DNA from: Thalassobius sp002708925
GTDB taxonomy: Bacteria; Pseudomonadota; Alphaproteobacteria; Rhodobacterales; Rhodobacteraceae
Assembly (NCBI RefSeq): GCF_049803795.1
Contig: NZ_JBNAGJ010000008.1
Location: forward strand, 88,767 to 152,766
Direction: 5' to 3'
Length of the DNA stretch: 64,000 bases
Part shown: piece after piece, positions 51,321 to 59,545 of the stretch
Position numbering within the stretch: position 1 is the first letter of the stretch
Layout: every line of letters begins with the position of its first letter
The notes under the pieces: generated by a model
Seen by the model: the letters and a program-made list of their open reading frames with translations, nothing else
Databases searched by the model: none
Told to the model about the DNA's origin: nothing
Program-made: the position numbers and the translations under genes

Positions 51321-53198
51321 ATGCAATCTTTCTTGTTCCAAGCCTCGATCTATCTGGCCGCCGCCGTGATCGCGGTGCCCTTTGCGGCGCGGCTGGGCCT
51401 GGGCTCGGTGCTGGGGTATTTGACCGCGGGCATCCTGATCGGCCCGGTGTTCGGCCTGGTCGGCAGTGAAACGGTCGATCTGCAACATTTCGCCGAATTC
51501 GGCGTGGTGATGATGTTGTTCCTGATCGGGCTGGAGCTGGAGCCGCGTACGCTGTGGGACATGCGGCACAAACTATTGGGGCTGGGCGGGTTGCAGGTGG
51601 CATTAACCACCCTGGCGGTGATGGCGGGCGCGTTGGTTCTGGGCCAGGCACTGCCGCAGGCGCTGGCGATCGGGCTGATCTTTTCGCTGTCCTCAACCGC
51701 GATCGTGCTGCAAACTCTATCGGAAAAAGGCCTGATGCAGACGGGGGGCGGGCGCTCGGCTTTTTCGGTGCTGCTGACGCAGGATATTGCGGTCATTCCG
51801 ATGCTCGCGCTACTGCCACTGCTGGCCGTGACCCCGGCCGCCGTCCTGCGCGAGGACGGCTCTATCGCGCGCGCCAAGGATGTTGAGCACGGCCATGACA
51901 ACGCGCTGTCCCTGGTCGAGGGGCTGCCCGCCTGGGGCGTGACGCTGGTCACGCTGGGCGCGGTGGCGGTGATCATTCTGGCCGGCATTTACCTGACACG
52001 CCCGGTGTTCCGCTACATTCACCACGCCCGCCTGCGCGAGATGTATACCGCGCTGGCCCTGCTGATCGTTCTGGGGATTGCCTTCATCATGAATGCTGTC
52101 GGGCTCTCGCCCGCGCTGGGGACGTTCCTGGCCGGTGTCGTGCTGGCCAATACCGAATTCCGGCACGAGTTGGAGAGCGACATTCAACCCTTCAAGGGCC
52201 TGCTGCTGGGCCTGTTTTTCATCACCGTGGGCGCGGGGATCAACTTTGCCATGCTCACGGATAATCCTGGGCCGATCCTGGCCATGACGGCGGCGCTGAT
52301 CCTGCTGAAGGGGCTGATCCTGTTCGGCCTGGGCTCGCTTTTCAGGCTGCGCGGCCGCAATCGCTGGCTGTTCACGCTGTCGCTGGCGCAGGCGGGGGAA
52401 TTTGGCTTTGTGTTGCTGTCCTTTGCCAAACAGACCCATGTTCTGACCGCCCCGCTGGCAGAGCGGCTGCTGATGGTGGTGGCCCTGTCGATGCTGGCCA
52501 CGCCGCTTTTGTTCATTCTCTACGATTGGCTTTCGCGCCACATTGCAGATGACAAACCCGAAACCGAGGCAGACACAATCGACACCCAAGGCCCTGTGAT
52601 CATTGCCGGAATTGGCCGCTTTGGGCAAATCGTGAACCGTCTGGTGCAGTCCAGCGGGTTCAAGACCGTGGTGCTGGACCACGATATGGAGACCATCCAG
52701 CTGATGCGCCGGTTCGGTTTCAAGGGGTTCTTTGGCGATCCCACGCGGCCTGAATTGCTACACGCCGCCGGGCTGAAAGAGGCGCAGGTTCTGGTGGTTG
52801 CGCTGGACAGCCCCGAGGCCTCGGTGCGGCTGGTAAGCTTTGCCCGGCGCGAACGGCCCGATCTGCACATCATCGCCCGCGCCCGCGACCGCAACCACGT
52901 GTTTGCGCTCTATCAGGCGGGGGCGAATGATATTGTCCGCGAGATGTTCGACAGCTCGCTCAGGGCGGGGCGCTATGTGCTGGAAAACATTGGGCTTTCG
53001 GAATACGAAGCCGCCCAGGCCGAGAAGGTGTTTTACCATCATGATCGCGAGGCGATCCGCGATCTGGCGCAGCTGTGGGATCCGACAATCCCCGCGTCCA
53101 AAAACGACGCATATGTCAAACGCGCGCTGGAACTGGACAAAGAGCTGGAGGCCGCATTACAAGCACAACTGGACGCGCGCGCCGAGGAAAAACCATAG
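51321..53198 (+). CDS. Kef-type monovalent cation:proton antiporter (CPA2) with RCK/TrkA-N domain
   Basis: A 625-residue protein with about twelve membrane helices (1 to about 390), including the CPA2 features FGVVMMLFLIGLELEPRTLW and LAQAGEFGFVLLSF. A cytoplasmic NAD-binding RCK domain follows (GPVIIAGIGRFGQIVNRLVQ, FFGDPTRPELLHAAG). It resembles KefB/KefC. Those need glutathione-adduct control and a KefF/KefG partner, neither of which is seen here. Potassium efflux is likely. It lies ten bases after the Lrp gene and may share its transcript. Confidence 0.9.
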   Translation: MQSFLFQASIYLAAAVIAVPFAARLGLGSVLGYLTAGILIGPVFGLVGSETVDLQHFAEFGVVMMLFLIGLELEPRTLWDMRHKLLGLGGLQVALTTLAVMAGALVLGQALPQALAIGLIFSLSSTAIVLQTLSEKGLMQTGGGRSAFSVLLTQDIAVIPMLALLPLLAVTPAAVLREDGSIARAKDVEHGHDNALSLVEGLPAWGVTLVTLGAVAVIILAGIYLTRPVFRYIHHARLREMYTALALLIVLGIAFIMNAVGLSPALGTFLAGVVLANTEFRHELESDIQPFKGLLLGLFFITVGAGINFAMLTDNPGPILAMTAALILLKGLILFGLGSLFRLRGRNRWLFTLSLAQAGEFGFVLLSFAKQTHVLTAPLAERLLMVVALSMLATPLLFILYDWLSRHIADDKPETEADTIDTQGPVIIAGIGRFGQIVNRLVQSSGFKTVVLDHDMETIQLMRRFGFKGFFGDPTRPELLHAAGLKEAQVLVVALDSPEASVRLVSFARRERPDLHIIARARDRNHVFALYQAGANDIVREMFDSSLRAGRYVLENIGLSEYEAAQAEKVFYHHDREAIRDLAQLWDPTIPASKNDAYVKRALELDKELEAALQAQLDARAEEKP

Positions 53199-53246
53199 TC
53201 AACGCAACAGGTTAACGGGAATTCCCCCGGCACGGAACATACGGGA

Positions 53247-54263
53247 CTACCCGTCAGAGACCCCGGCCTCGGCGAAGGTCGCCATTCCCGAATGGCACGC
53301 GATCGCCCCTTGCAGAATGCCGATGGCCAGCGCCGCCCCCGAGCCCTCGCCCAGCCGCAACCCCAACGACATCAGCGGCACCTTGTCCAGCGCGTTCAGC
53401 AGCCGCGGATGGGCGGCCTCGGCGCTGACGTGCCCGGCCACGCAATGATCCAGCGCGCCGGGGGTGGTTTTGGCAAGACAGGCCGCAGCAGCGCAGCAGA
53501 TGAACCCGTCCAGAATCACCGGAATACGCAAAGAACGCGCCCGCGCGATGGCCCCCGCCATGCCGGCCAATTCACGCCCGCCCAGGCAGCGCAGCGCATC
53601 CAGACCGTCACGGATATTGGCCGCGTGCAGCGCTTCGCCTGCGCGCACAACGCGGGTTTTGGTGGCCAGGCCGGCATCGTCCACGCCGGTTCCGCGCCCG
53701 GCCCAATCGGCCGCATCGCCTCCGAACAGGGCCAGCGCCAGCGCCGCCGCCGAGGTGGTGTTGCCGATGCCCATTTCCCCGGTCACCAGCAGATCGGCGT
53801 CGGGGTCAACGCTGTCCCAGCCCGCTTGCAGCGCCTCCAGCAGCTCGGCCTCGGTCATTGCCGGGGCTTGGGTGAAGTCGGCGGTGGGCGTTTCCAGCGA
53901 CAGCGCGTGCACATCCATGCGCGCGCCAAAGGCCTTGGACAGCTGGTTGATCGCGGCGCCGCCATGTTGGAAATTCAACACCATCTGATGGGTCACCTCG
54001 GCCGGAAAGGCCGAAACCCCCTGCGCCGTTACCCCGTGGTTTCCTGCAAAAACAATAACCTGCGGGGTTTCAAGCGCCGGACGTGCCGTGCCGCGCCAGC
54101 CCGCATACCAGATCGCCAGATCCTCAAGCCGGCCCAACGCGCCCGGCGGTTTCGTAAGCTGCCCATTGCGGGCCTCGGCCTCTTTGCGGGCCTCGTGGTC
54201 GGCGGCGGGGGCCTGGGCCAGAACGGCGCGGAATGCATCCAGCGTGGCAAAGCTCTCGGTCAT
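53247..54263 (-). CDS. cobT: Nicotinate-nucleotide-dimethylbenzimidazole phosphoribosyltransferase
   Basis: A 338-residue CobT of the lower-ligand branch of cobalamin synthesis, making alpha-ribazole phosphate. Conserved regions are VFAGNHGVTAQGVSAFPAEVT, GEMGIGNTTSAAAL, and the C-terminal LRLGEGSGAALAI, which holds the catalytic glutamate. It is divergent from cobS with 81 bases between, so the two probably share a promoter region. cobU/cobP is not in the window. Confidence 0.95.
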   Translation of the reverse strand: MTESFATLDAFRAVLAQAPAADHEARKEAEARNGQLTKPPGALGRLEDLAIWYAGWRGTARPALETPQVIVFAGNHGVTAQGVSAFPAEVTHQMVLNFQHGGAAINQLSKAFGARMDVHALSLETPTADFTQAPAMTEAELLEALQAGWDSVDPDADLLVTGEMGIGNTTSAAALALALFGGDAADWAGRGTGVDDAGLATKTRVVRAGEALHAANIRDGLDALRCLGGRELAGMAGAIARARSLRIPVILDGFICCAAAACLAKTTPGALDHCVAGHVSAEAAHPRLLNALDKVPLMSLGLRLGEGSGAALAIGILQGAIACHSGMATFAEAGVSDG

Positions 54264-54344
54264 GTCTGTGGTTCCTTCCTGTCGGTATTGCGGCTGTGTT
54301 TAGCGCAATGGTAACGAGGAGCAAGAGAACAAAAAGGCAGCCTC

Positions 54345-55109
54345 ATGAGCGAAAACGACCAATCCGGATTTCAGGCGCGCGATATCGCCGTGGCGCTGGC
54401 CCTGCTGACCCGCCTGCCCCTGCATCTGCCCGATCGCGCCTATGCCAGACGAGCGGCGGCGTGCTGGGCCTATCCGCTGGTCGGGCTGGTCGTGGGCGGG
54501 CTGTCGGGCGTGGTTGCGGCCGCTTTGGTAGGGGTCGGGCCGGGGCTGGCGGCGATCGCGGCCATCGGGGTGACGGTGGTCCTGACCGGCGCCATGCATG
54601 AGGACGGGCTGGCCGATGTTGCCGATGGTTTCTGGGGGGGATGGGATCGCGCCCGCCGGCTAGAGATCATGAAGGACAGCCAGATCGGCACCTATGGGGT
54701 GATGGCCCTGCTGCTGGGGTTCGCGCTGCGCTGGTGGGCGCTGGAGCAGCTGTTTACCGCCGGGCATATCCTGAATGTCACGCTGGGCGTGGCCGTTCTA
54801 TCGCGCGGAGGCATCCCTTTGCTGATGCGCTGGCTTCCTGCGGCCCGCACGGACGGGCTGAGCCGTTGGGTCGGGCGCCCCGGCATATTGGCCGTCCTGC
54901 TGGGCGCTTTCTTGTCCGTGGCCCTGGGGCTGGTCTGTCTGGGCCCCGCCGCGGTGCTGGTCATTGCGCTGCAACTGGCCTGTCTGGGCGGTCTGGCCCT
55001 GCTGGCCCATCGCAAGATCGCAGGCCAGACCGGCGATGTTCTGGGCGCGGCGCAGCAGGTCTCGGAAATTGCGGCGCTGATCGTGCTGGCTGCGCTGGTT
55101 CTGGCCTAG
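54345..55109 (+). CDS. cobS: Adenosylcobinamide-GDP ribazoletransferase (cobalamin synthase)
   Basis: A 254-residue membrane protein with several helices. The CobS signature MHEDGLADVADGFWGGWDRARRLEIMKDSQIGTYG (metal-binding Asp pattern) is at about 84-118. It joins adenosylcobinamide-GDP to alpha-ribazole at the inner membrane. Its 3' end overlaps the sugE gene tail to tail by four bases. Confidence 0.95.
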   Translation: MSENDQSGFQARDIAVALALLTRLPLHLPDRAYARRAAACWAYPLVGLVVGGLSGVVAAALVGVGPGLAAIAAIGVTVVLTGAMHEDGLADVADGFWGGWDRARRLEIMKDSQIGTYGVMALLLGFALRWWALEQLFTAGHILNVTLGVAVLSRGGIPLLMRWLPAARTDGLSRWVGRPGILAVLLGAFLSVALGLVCLGPAAVLVIALQLACLGGLALLAHRKIAGQTGDVLGAAQQVSEIAALIVLAALVLA

Positions 55110-55420
55110 GCGCTAAGCTTCATCAGCATCATGCCCGCCACGATCAGCCCGGCGGCGGCCAGCCGCATGGGGCTGACGTCCTCGGAATACAGAAATATCC
55201 CCGCCACGAAGGCACCGATTGCGCCGATCCCCGTCCAGACCAGATAGGCCGTGCCCAGAGGCAGGCTCTTCATTGCGACGCCCAGGATGTAGAAGGACAC
55301 CGCCGCCGTCACCACCGTCACAAGGCTGGGAATCGGAGCGGTGAACCCTGCGGAGTATTTCATGGTGGTGGCCCAGACGGCCTCAAGCAGCCCGGCCACA
55401 ACCAAGAGAATCCACGCCAC
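55106..55420 (-). CDS. sugE: SMR-family exporter, SugE/Gdx type (guanidinium-like cations)
   Basis: A 104-residue four-helix small multidrug-resistance protein. The essential glutamate is E13 in AGLLEAVWA. The KSLPLGTAYLVWTGIGAIGAF motif places it with SugE/Gdx rather than EmrE. Gdx proteins export guanidinium in exchange for protons. It starts five bases after the DUF3445 gene, so it is the last gene of the methylamine operon. Export of a substituted amine or guanidine by-product is a possible role. Confidence 0.9.
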   Translation of the reverse strand: MAWILLVVAGLLEAVWATTMKYSAGFTAPIPSLVTVVTAAVSFYILGVAMKSLPLGTAYLVWTGIGAIGAFVAGIFLYSEDVSPMRLAAAGLIVAGMMLMKLSA

Positions 55421-55425
55421 GCCCG

Positions 55426-56469
55426 TTACCCTTCGGCAAAGATGCCCGGCGAGGTCGGCGCGCCGTCGTCATGGCGTGCCAGATACTCGACGATCATCTG
55501 CTGGTTCACCGCAAAGCCTTTGTAATCGGCCAGATCGGGGTCAATGTCGCGCAGCACCCGGTGCAGGCGGCGGCCCCATTTGGGCTGAGTGCACAGATCC
55601 TCGAGGTTGGCCAGATAGCAGCGGATCGGAAAGGCCAGCGCATTCGAGCGCGGCAACCGCCAGAACGTCTGTAGCTCGACCCGCAGGAACTGTTTCTGCC
55701 CGACGTTTTCAGGCGTGATCGTCCGCTTTTCAGGCCCCCATTTGTGATAGTTTTCCGGGCTGGTATCCAGGCGCGGGTTCACCGTCATCGTCCAGTTCAG
55801 GCGGCGATAGGGCTGTTCCTGCGTCACTGCCAGCAGGAATTTCAGCGCCTTATCGAAAACGCCCATGCCCTTGGCCTTGGGCACCGGGGCGTGCCATTCG
55901 AAGAAGTTCATACCCACGTCGAAATCCAGGGACCAATCGGCCTGCGAGGTCACCATTCCGGCATCCAGCCAAAGGTTCCCATCCCGTTCATGCAACACCG
56001 CGAAATCGCCCTGCGCCTGGCGGGTGATATATTCCATCGGGCCATAGGGCAGCGTGCTGGCATCCAGAAAGGTAAAGCGCTGATCAATCCCCAAGGGCCG
56101 GTTGATCCAGTGCCAATTGTCCCCATCCCGCGTCAGGGAAAACAGCTCTGGGTAATCCCGCGCCTTGGACACCATGATCAGTTCCAGCAGATCCCAGCCA
56201 GCCAGCTCCATATGCGGCAGCGACTGGCAGCGCATCGGATCCTCGGCCAGGGTGATCGCCCGGTCCTGCATTTCCGCGACATAGTGTTCGTCCACGTCAA
56301 AGGCATAGGCAAAGGGGCTGCCCGCTGGCCCGCCGGGATGCTGCTCGATATTGACCGAGTACATGTAACTGTCCTGATCGAAGGGAAACGGAAAGCGCGC
56401 GATTGCGGCCTTCGAATTGTGATAGGTGTAATCCCCGCGAAAGGTTTCATCGTTGAATTGCATGGTCAT
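55426..56469 (-). CDS. DUF3445 haem-dependent oxidative N-demethylase-type subunit (dimethylamine monooxygenase cluster)
   Basis: A 347-residue member of DUF3445, the catalytic-type subunit of the haem-dependent demethylases and of the Roseobacter dimethylamine monooxygenase (dmmDABC). Typical regions are YMYSVNIEQHPGGPAGSPFAY, WDLLELIMVSKARDYPELF and the C-terminal RVELQTFWRLPRSNALAFPI. It lies in an operon with a ferredoxin reductase, a zinc-ribbon protein and a GcvT-like protein, as in those clusters. I do not assign a dmm letter because I cannot confirm which subunit each letter names. Dimethylamine as substrate is inferred from context. Confidence 0.85.
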   Translation of the reverse strand: MTMQFNDETFRGDYTYHNSKAAIARFPFPFDQDSYMYSVNIEQHPGGPAGSPFAYAFDVDEHYVAEMQDRAITLAEDPMRCQSLPHMELAGWDLLELIMVSKARDYPELFSLTRDGDNWHWINRPLGIDQRFTFLDASTLPYGPMEYITRQAQGDFAVLHERDGNLWLDAGMVTSQADWSLDFDVGMNFFEWHAPVPKAKGMGVFDKALKFLLAVTQEQPYRRLNWTMTVNPRLDTSPENYHKWGPEKRTITPENVGQKQFLRVELQTFWRLPRSNALAFPIRCYLANLEDLCTQPKWGRRLHRVLRDIDPDLADYKGFAVNQQMIVEYLARHDDGAPTSPGIFAEG

Positions 56470-56480
56470 TGTGTTTCTCC

Positions 56481-57428
56481 TCAGAGATCGAGTTCCAGCC
56501 GCGTGCCCTTGAACCGGGACATGCAGGGCATGATCTTTTGCTGGGCGGCGCGATCGTCCTCGCTGAGCCAGTGGTCATTGTGCAAAATGCGCCCCTCGCA
56601 GGATGTCACGGCGGTTTCACAGCGCCCGCAGGCCCCGCCCCGGCAGGAATACTCGATGGGGATTTCGGCGGCCTCCAGCGCCTCCAGCAGGCTTTGATCG
56701 GCACCCACGGGAACCGTTTGCCCGGTCGAGGCAATCGTGACCTCAAAGGCCTCGCCGGGGGGCGGGGCAGCGAAGGCTTCGGAATGTACGGCAGTGCCCG
56801 GCCAGCCCAGACGCGCGGCCTGATCGGCCACAGCGTCGATCAGGCCCTGAGGGCCGCAGGTATAGACATGCGTGCCCAAAGGCTGCCCGGACAGGATCGC
56901 GCCCAGGTCCATGCGGCTGCCCTCGTCCGAGATATGGATGTGCACATGGGCGGCCTGGGGCAGCAGCGCCAGCCCGGCGGCCTCGGCACGCGAGCGAGCG
57001 GCATAGTGCAGCTCATAGGGTTGCTGGACGCGCTCCAGCTGGCGCAGCTGCGACAAAAACGGGGTGATGCCGATGCCGCCGCCGATCAGCACATGTTTGC
57101 GCGCCCGCAGATCCAGCGCGAACAGGTTGGCCGGCATCGACACGGTGATCTGATCGCCCTCGGCCACCTGGCTGTGCATATAGCGTGACCCGCCCCGGCC
57201 CGTATCCTCGCGCCGGACAGCGATTTCATAGCCGGACCCATCGTAAGGGTCTGAAATCAGGGAATAAGAGTTCCGCCGGATCAGCCCGTCCTGCGGCATT
57301 TCCACGGTGATATGCGCCCCGCCCGAGAACACGGGCAGCGCCGCGCCATCGGGGGCTTCGAAGCGGAACCGCTTGACCAGAGGCGACAGGGCCTCGACTT
57401 CGGTGACTTTCAGCGCCAGTTTGCTCAT
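56481..57428 (-). CDS. Phthalate-dioxygenase-reductase-like protein (FMN, NAD(P)H, plant-type 2Fe-2S)
   Basis: A 315-residue reductase. The flavin-binding motif is RRNSYSLISDPYD, the nicotinamide part is LIGGGIGITPFLSQL, and a C-terminal ferredoxin domain carries CRGGACGRCETAV plus a distal cysteine. It feeds electrons to the DUF3445 oxygenase subunit. Its start overlaps the zinc-ribbon gene stop in ATGA (57425-57428). Clusters with this exact neighbour set act on dimethylamine. Confidence 0.9.
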   Translation of the reverse strand: MSKLALKVTEVEALSPLVKRFRFEAPDGAALPVFSGGAHITVEMPQDGLIRRNSYSLISDPYDGSGYEIAVRREDTGRGGSRYMHSQVAEGDQITVSMPANLFALDLRARKHVLIGGGIGITPFLSQLRQLERVQQPYELHYAARSRAEAAGLALLPQAAHVHIHISDEGSRMDLGAILSGQPLGTHVYTCGPQGLIDAVADQAARLGWPGTAVHSEAFAAPPPGEAFEVTIASTGQTVPVGADQSLLEALEAAEIPIEYSCRGGACGRCETAVTSCEGRILHNDHWLSEDDRAAQQKIMPCMSRFKGTRLELDL

Positions 57429-58027
57429 GGTTGAATCTCCACGGTCTGGGGGATTTCTCCGGGGGTTTCGGCATCCACGCAGACGCCCTGAAACACACCC
57501 AGCCGGCGCGAGAAATGATCGCGCACGAACAGCGTCAGCCCACAGTGAGAACAGGTGAACGGATCGGTGGTGACGTCCTCGGTGATGCCTTTGCAATGGA
57601 CGCATTGCATCCGCCGTCCGATGGGGCCGCGATGTTCGGCCTGGATCGCGTCCAGCGGCAGATCGGCCTGCATCGCCAGCGCGCTGACCTGCCCGATCAG
57701 CCCTTCGGAGCCAGCCAGATACAGCTGCGTGCCCATCCGTGCCTCGGCCAGAAGCTGCGCGATCAGGGTGGTGGCGGTCGGCGCGTCGGGCGCTTCGTGC
57801 AGGGCGGCGGGCTTTTGATCGGCCATCTGCGCCGCGTGAGGGGGCGTGGCCGCAATCAGCAGCACATGCGCGTTATCCAGCACCGAGGCATCCGCGCGCA
57901 CCAGATCCAGCAGCGCCGGCGCACCGGCGTCATCGGCCACCATCAGGGCCGGCGCCGCCCCGCGCGAGAGCAGCGGCGCATAGGTCGGACGCGAGTCGAT
58001 TGAGGGGGAAAATTCAGTGTTTGGCAT
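57425..58027 (-). CDS. Zinc-ribbon-containing small subunit of the methylamine monooxygenase cluster
   Basis: A 200-residue protein. The N-terminal half is Rossmann-like and Ala-rich (VLLIAATPPHAAQ, QLYLAGSEGLIGQVSALA). The C-terminal half has a four-cysteine ribbon (CVHCKGI, then CSHCGLTLF), likely binding zinc or iron. It sits between the GcvT-like gene and the reductase and is coupled to the latter. This matches the small subunit found in dimethylamine monooxygenase operons. The precise role is unknown. Confidence 0.8.
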   Translation of the reverse strand: MPNTEFSPSIDSRPTYAPLLSRGAAPALMVADDAGAPALLDLVRADASVLDNAHVLLIAATPPHAAQMADQKPAALHEAPDAPTATTLIAQLLAEARMGTQLYLAGSEGLIGQVSALAMQADLPLDAIQAEHRGPIGRRMQCVHCKGITEDVTTDPFTCSHCGLTLFVRDHFSRRLGVFQGVCVDAETPGEIPQTVEIQP

Positions 58028-58064
58028 GGGGCGAACCGTGGACTTTCCTAAGTTTCGTGAAAAC

Positions 58065-58090
58065 GGGCGGGCACTGGGATGCGCCCGCCC
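58065..58090 (-). terminator. Stem-loop between the GcvT-like gene and the zinc-ribbon gene
   Basis: gggcgggc (58065-58072) and gcccgccc (58083-58090), followed on the minus strand by gttttc. It may be a partial terminator or an mRNA-stabilising hairpin inside the operon. Confidence 0.45.
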
Positions 58091-58099
58091 CGGCGGCAC

Positions 58100-59233
58100 T
58101 TAGCCTTTGGCTGTGCGGCGTTTTTTGTCGACGTCATAGAAGGGCATCGGGGCGGCGGTGGCCGCGACCTCGGCACCGTCGATCATCACGGTCAGGGCCG
58201 TCCCCGGCACCGCGCAGTCCACGGGCATCCGGGCGATCCCGACGTTGTGTTCGTTCAGCGGCGAATACATGCCGATGGTGACGATCCCGACGGGGCTGCC
58301 ATCCTTCAGCAGGGGCGCGCCTTCGGGGGCGGGCGTGGTGCCCTCCAACTTGACGCCGTAGATCTTGAAGCGCTCTTTGCCCTTCAGGCGGTAATGTTCC
58401 TCGGCCCCGCGGAAGCCGGTTTTGCCGGGCGAGACGGTGAATTCCAGGCCCAGTTCCCACAGGGTGTCGCCGGGGCCCTGGTCCTCGAACGGGTACATTT
58501 CCGAGTTATCGTAGGGATAGAACAGCAGATAGCTTTCGGCGCGCAGCCAATCGAGCGTGGTAAACCGCGTGGGGATGATGCCCATCTCGGCACCCTCGGC
58601 CACGATCGTGTCCCAGATTTCCACGGCATCGGGGCGGCGGCAGAAAATCTCGTATCCGCGCTCGCCAGTATATCCGGTGCGCGAGATCATCACCGGCTTA
58701 CCGAACAGAGTGGTCTGCATCTGGCTGAAATAGGCCAGATCACGGATACCAGGCACGTGTTTTTCCAGATAGTCCACGGCCAGCGGCCCCTGAAGGCTGA
58801 TGTCATGCAGATCGTCGTCAAAGATCAGCGCCACATTGCGCCCGGCGGCATACATGGACAGCTGTTCGTGCCCTGCGCCCGAGCCATGCACCACCATAAA
58901 GCTGTGCGGCCCCATGCGGTAGATCACGCAATCATCTACGAATTTGCCCGCGTCATTGAGCATGGTCGCATAGGTGGACCGGCCCGGTTTGAGCTTTTCA
59001 ATATTGCGCGTGGTGGCCTTATCAATCACGTATTGCGCGTGCGGGCCCATCACGTGGACTTTCTTCAGACCCGAGACATCCATCACGCCCGCCTTGGTGC
59101 GGATGGCCAGGTATTCCTCGGTCTGGTCCTTGTCATAGCTCCAGGCGGTGCCCATGCCGCTCCAGTCTTCCAGATCCGAGCCAAGCGCCCGGTGCCGGTC
59201 CGCCAATGCGGAAAATCTCCAAGATGCGATCAT
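58100..59233 (-). CDS. GcvT-family folate-binding aminomethyltransferase of the methylamine cluster
   Basis: A 377-residue GcvT-like protein with LKKVHVMGPHAQYVIDKATTRN, DCVIYRMGPHSFMVVHGSGAG and a C-terminal GIARMPVDCAVPGTAL. It likely captures the methylene group from demethylation on tetrahydrofolate, giving 5,10-methylene-THF for FolD. This is the position expected for the GcvT-like gene of the dmm clusters. No glycine-cleavage partners (gcvH, gcvP) are nearby. The Shine-Dalgarno is weak (aaggac). Confidence 0.88.
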   Translation of the reverse strand: MIASWRFSALADRHRALGSDLEDWSGMGTAWSYDKDQTEEYLAIRTKAGVMDVSGLKKVHVMGPHAQYVIDKATTRNIEKLKPGRSTYATMLNDAGKFVDDCVIYRMGPHSFMVVHGSGAGHEQLSMYAAGRNVALIFDDDLHDISLQGPLAVDYLEKHVPGIRDLAYFSQMQTTLFGKPVMISRTGYTGERGYEIFCRRPDAVEIWDTIVAEGAEMGIIPTRFTTLDWLRAESYLLFYPYDNSEMYPFEDQGPGDTLWELGLEFTVSPGKTGFRGAEEHYRLKGKERFKIYGVKLEGTTPAPEGAPLLKDGSPVGIVTIGMYSPLNEHNVGIARMPVDCAVPGTALTVMIDGAEVAATAAPMPFYDVDKKRRTAKG

Positions 59234-59311
59234 TATTTTGTCCTTAGGGTCGGTAATTCTGATGGTTGGGTCGGCCCCGGCGACATGGGGATTGGCCGCC
59301 GGGACGTGGGA

Positions 59312-59329
59312 CAGGGCGCAGCCGCCCTG
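59312..59329 (-). promoter_or_regulatory. Stem-loop upstream of the GcvT-like gene
   Basis: cagggcg (59312-59318) and cgccctg (59323-59329) with a four-base loop, within the 117-bp gap after the small membrane-protein gene. There is no T-tract. It could limit read-through from amt or shape translation of the GcvT-like gene. Confidence 0.35.
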
Positions 59330-59350
59330 CCCTTGAAACCGCTTGGGCGG

Positions 59351-59521
59351 TTACTTTTTCGGGGTCTTGTAGGCGTGTTCCTCGTGCCGCCAGCCAAAGA
59401 CAATCGCGACAACGATCATCACCAGGCAGATCAGCAGCCACAGGCCCTCGACCGAGCCGTATCCGGCATAGATGGCGCCCGTGATGCCATCCCAGGTGGT
59501 TGCTTCAAAAGGTGCTTCCAT
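59351..59521 (-). CDS. 56-residue single-span membrane protein of the amt-methylamine cluster
   Basis: A small protein from ATG 59521 to TAA 59351: MEAPFEATTWDGITGAIYAG, a Gly/Tyr-rich region, one membrane helix (LWLLICLVMIVVAIVFGW) and a charged tail (RHEEHAYKTPKK). It has a good ggaaagg ribosome site and lies 24 bases after amt, ahead of the GcvT-like gene. No family is known to me. The position suggests an accessory of the ammonium transporter or of amine oxidation. Confidence 0.75.
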   Translation of the reverse strand: MEAPFEATTWDGITGAIYAGYGSVEGLWLLICLVMIVVAIVFGWRHEEHAYKTPKK

Positions 59522-59545
59522 TGGTTTATCCTTTCCTAGGTTGGA

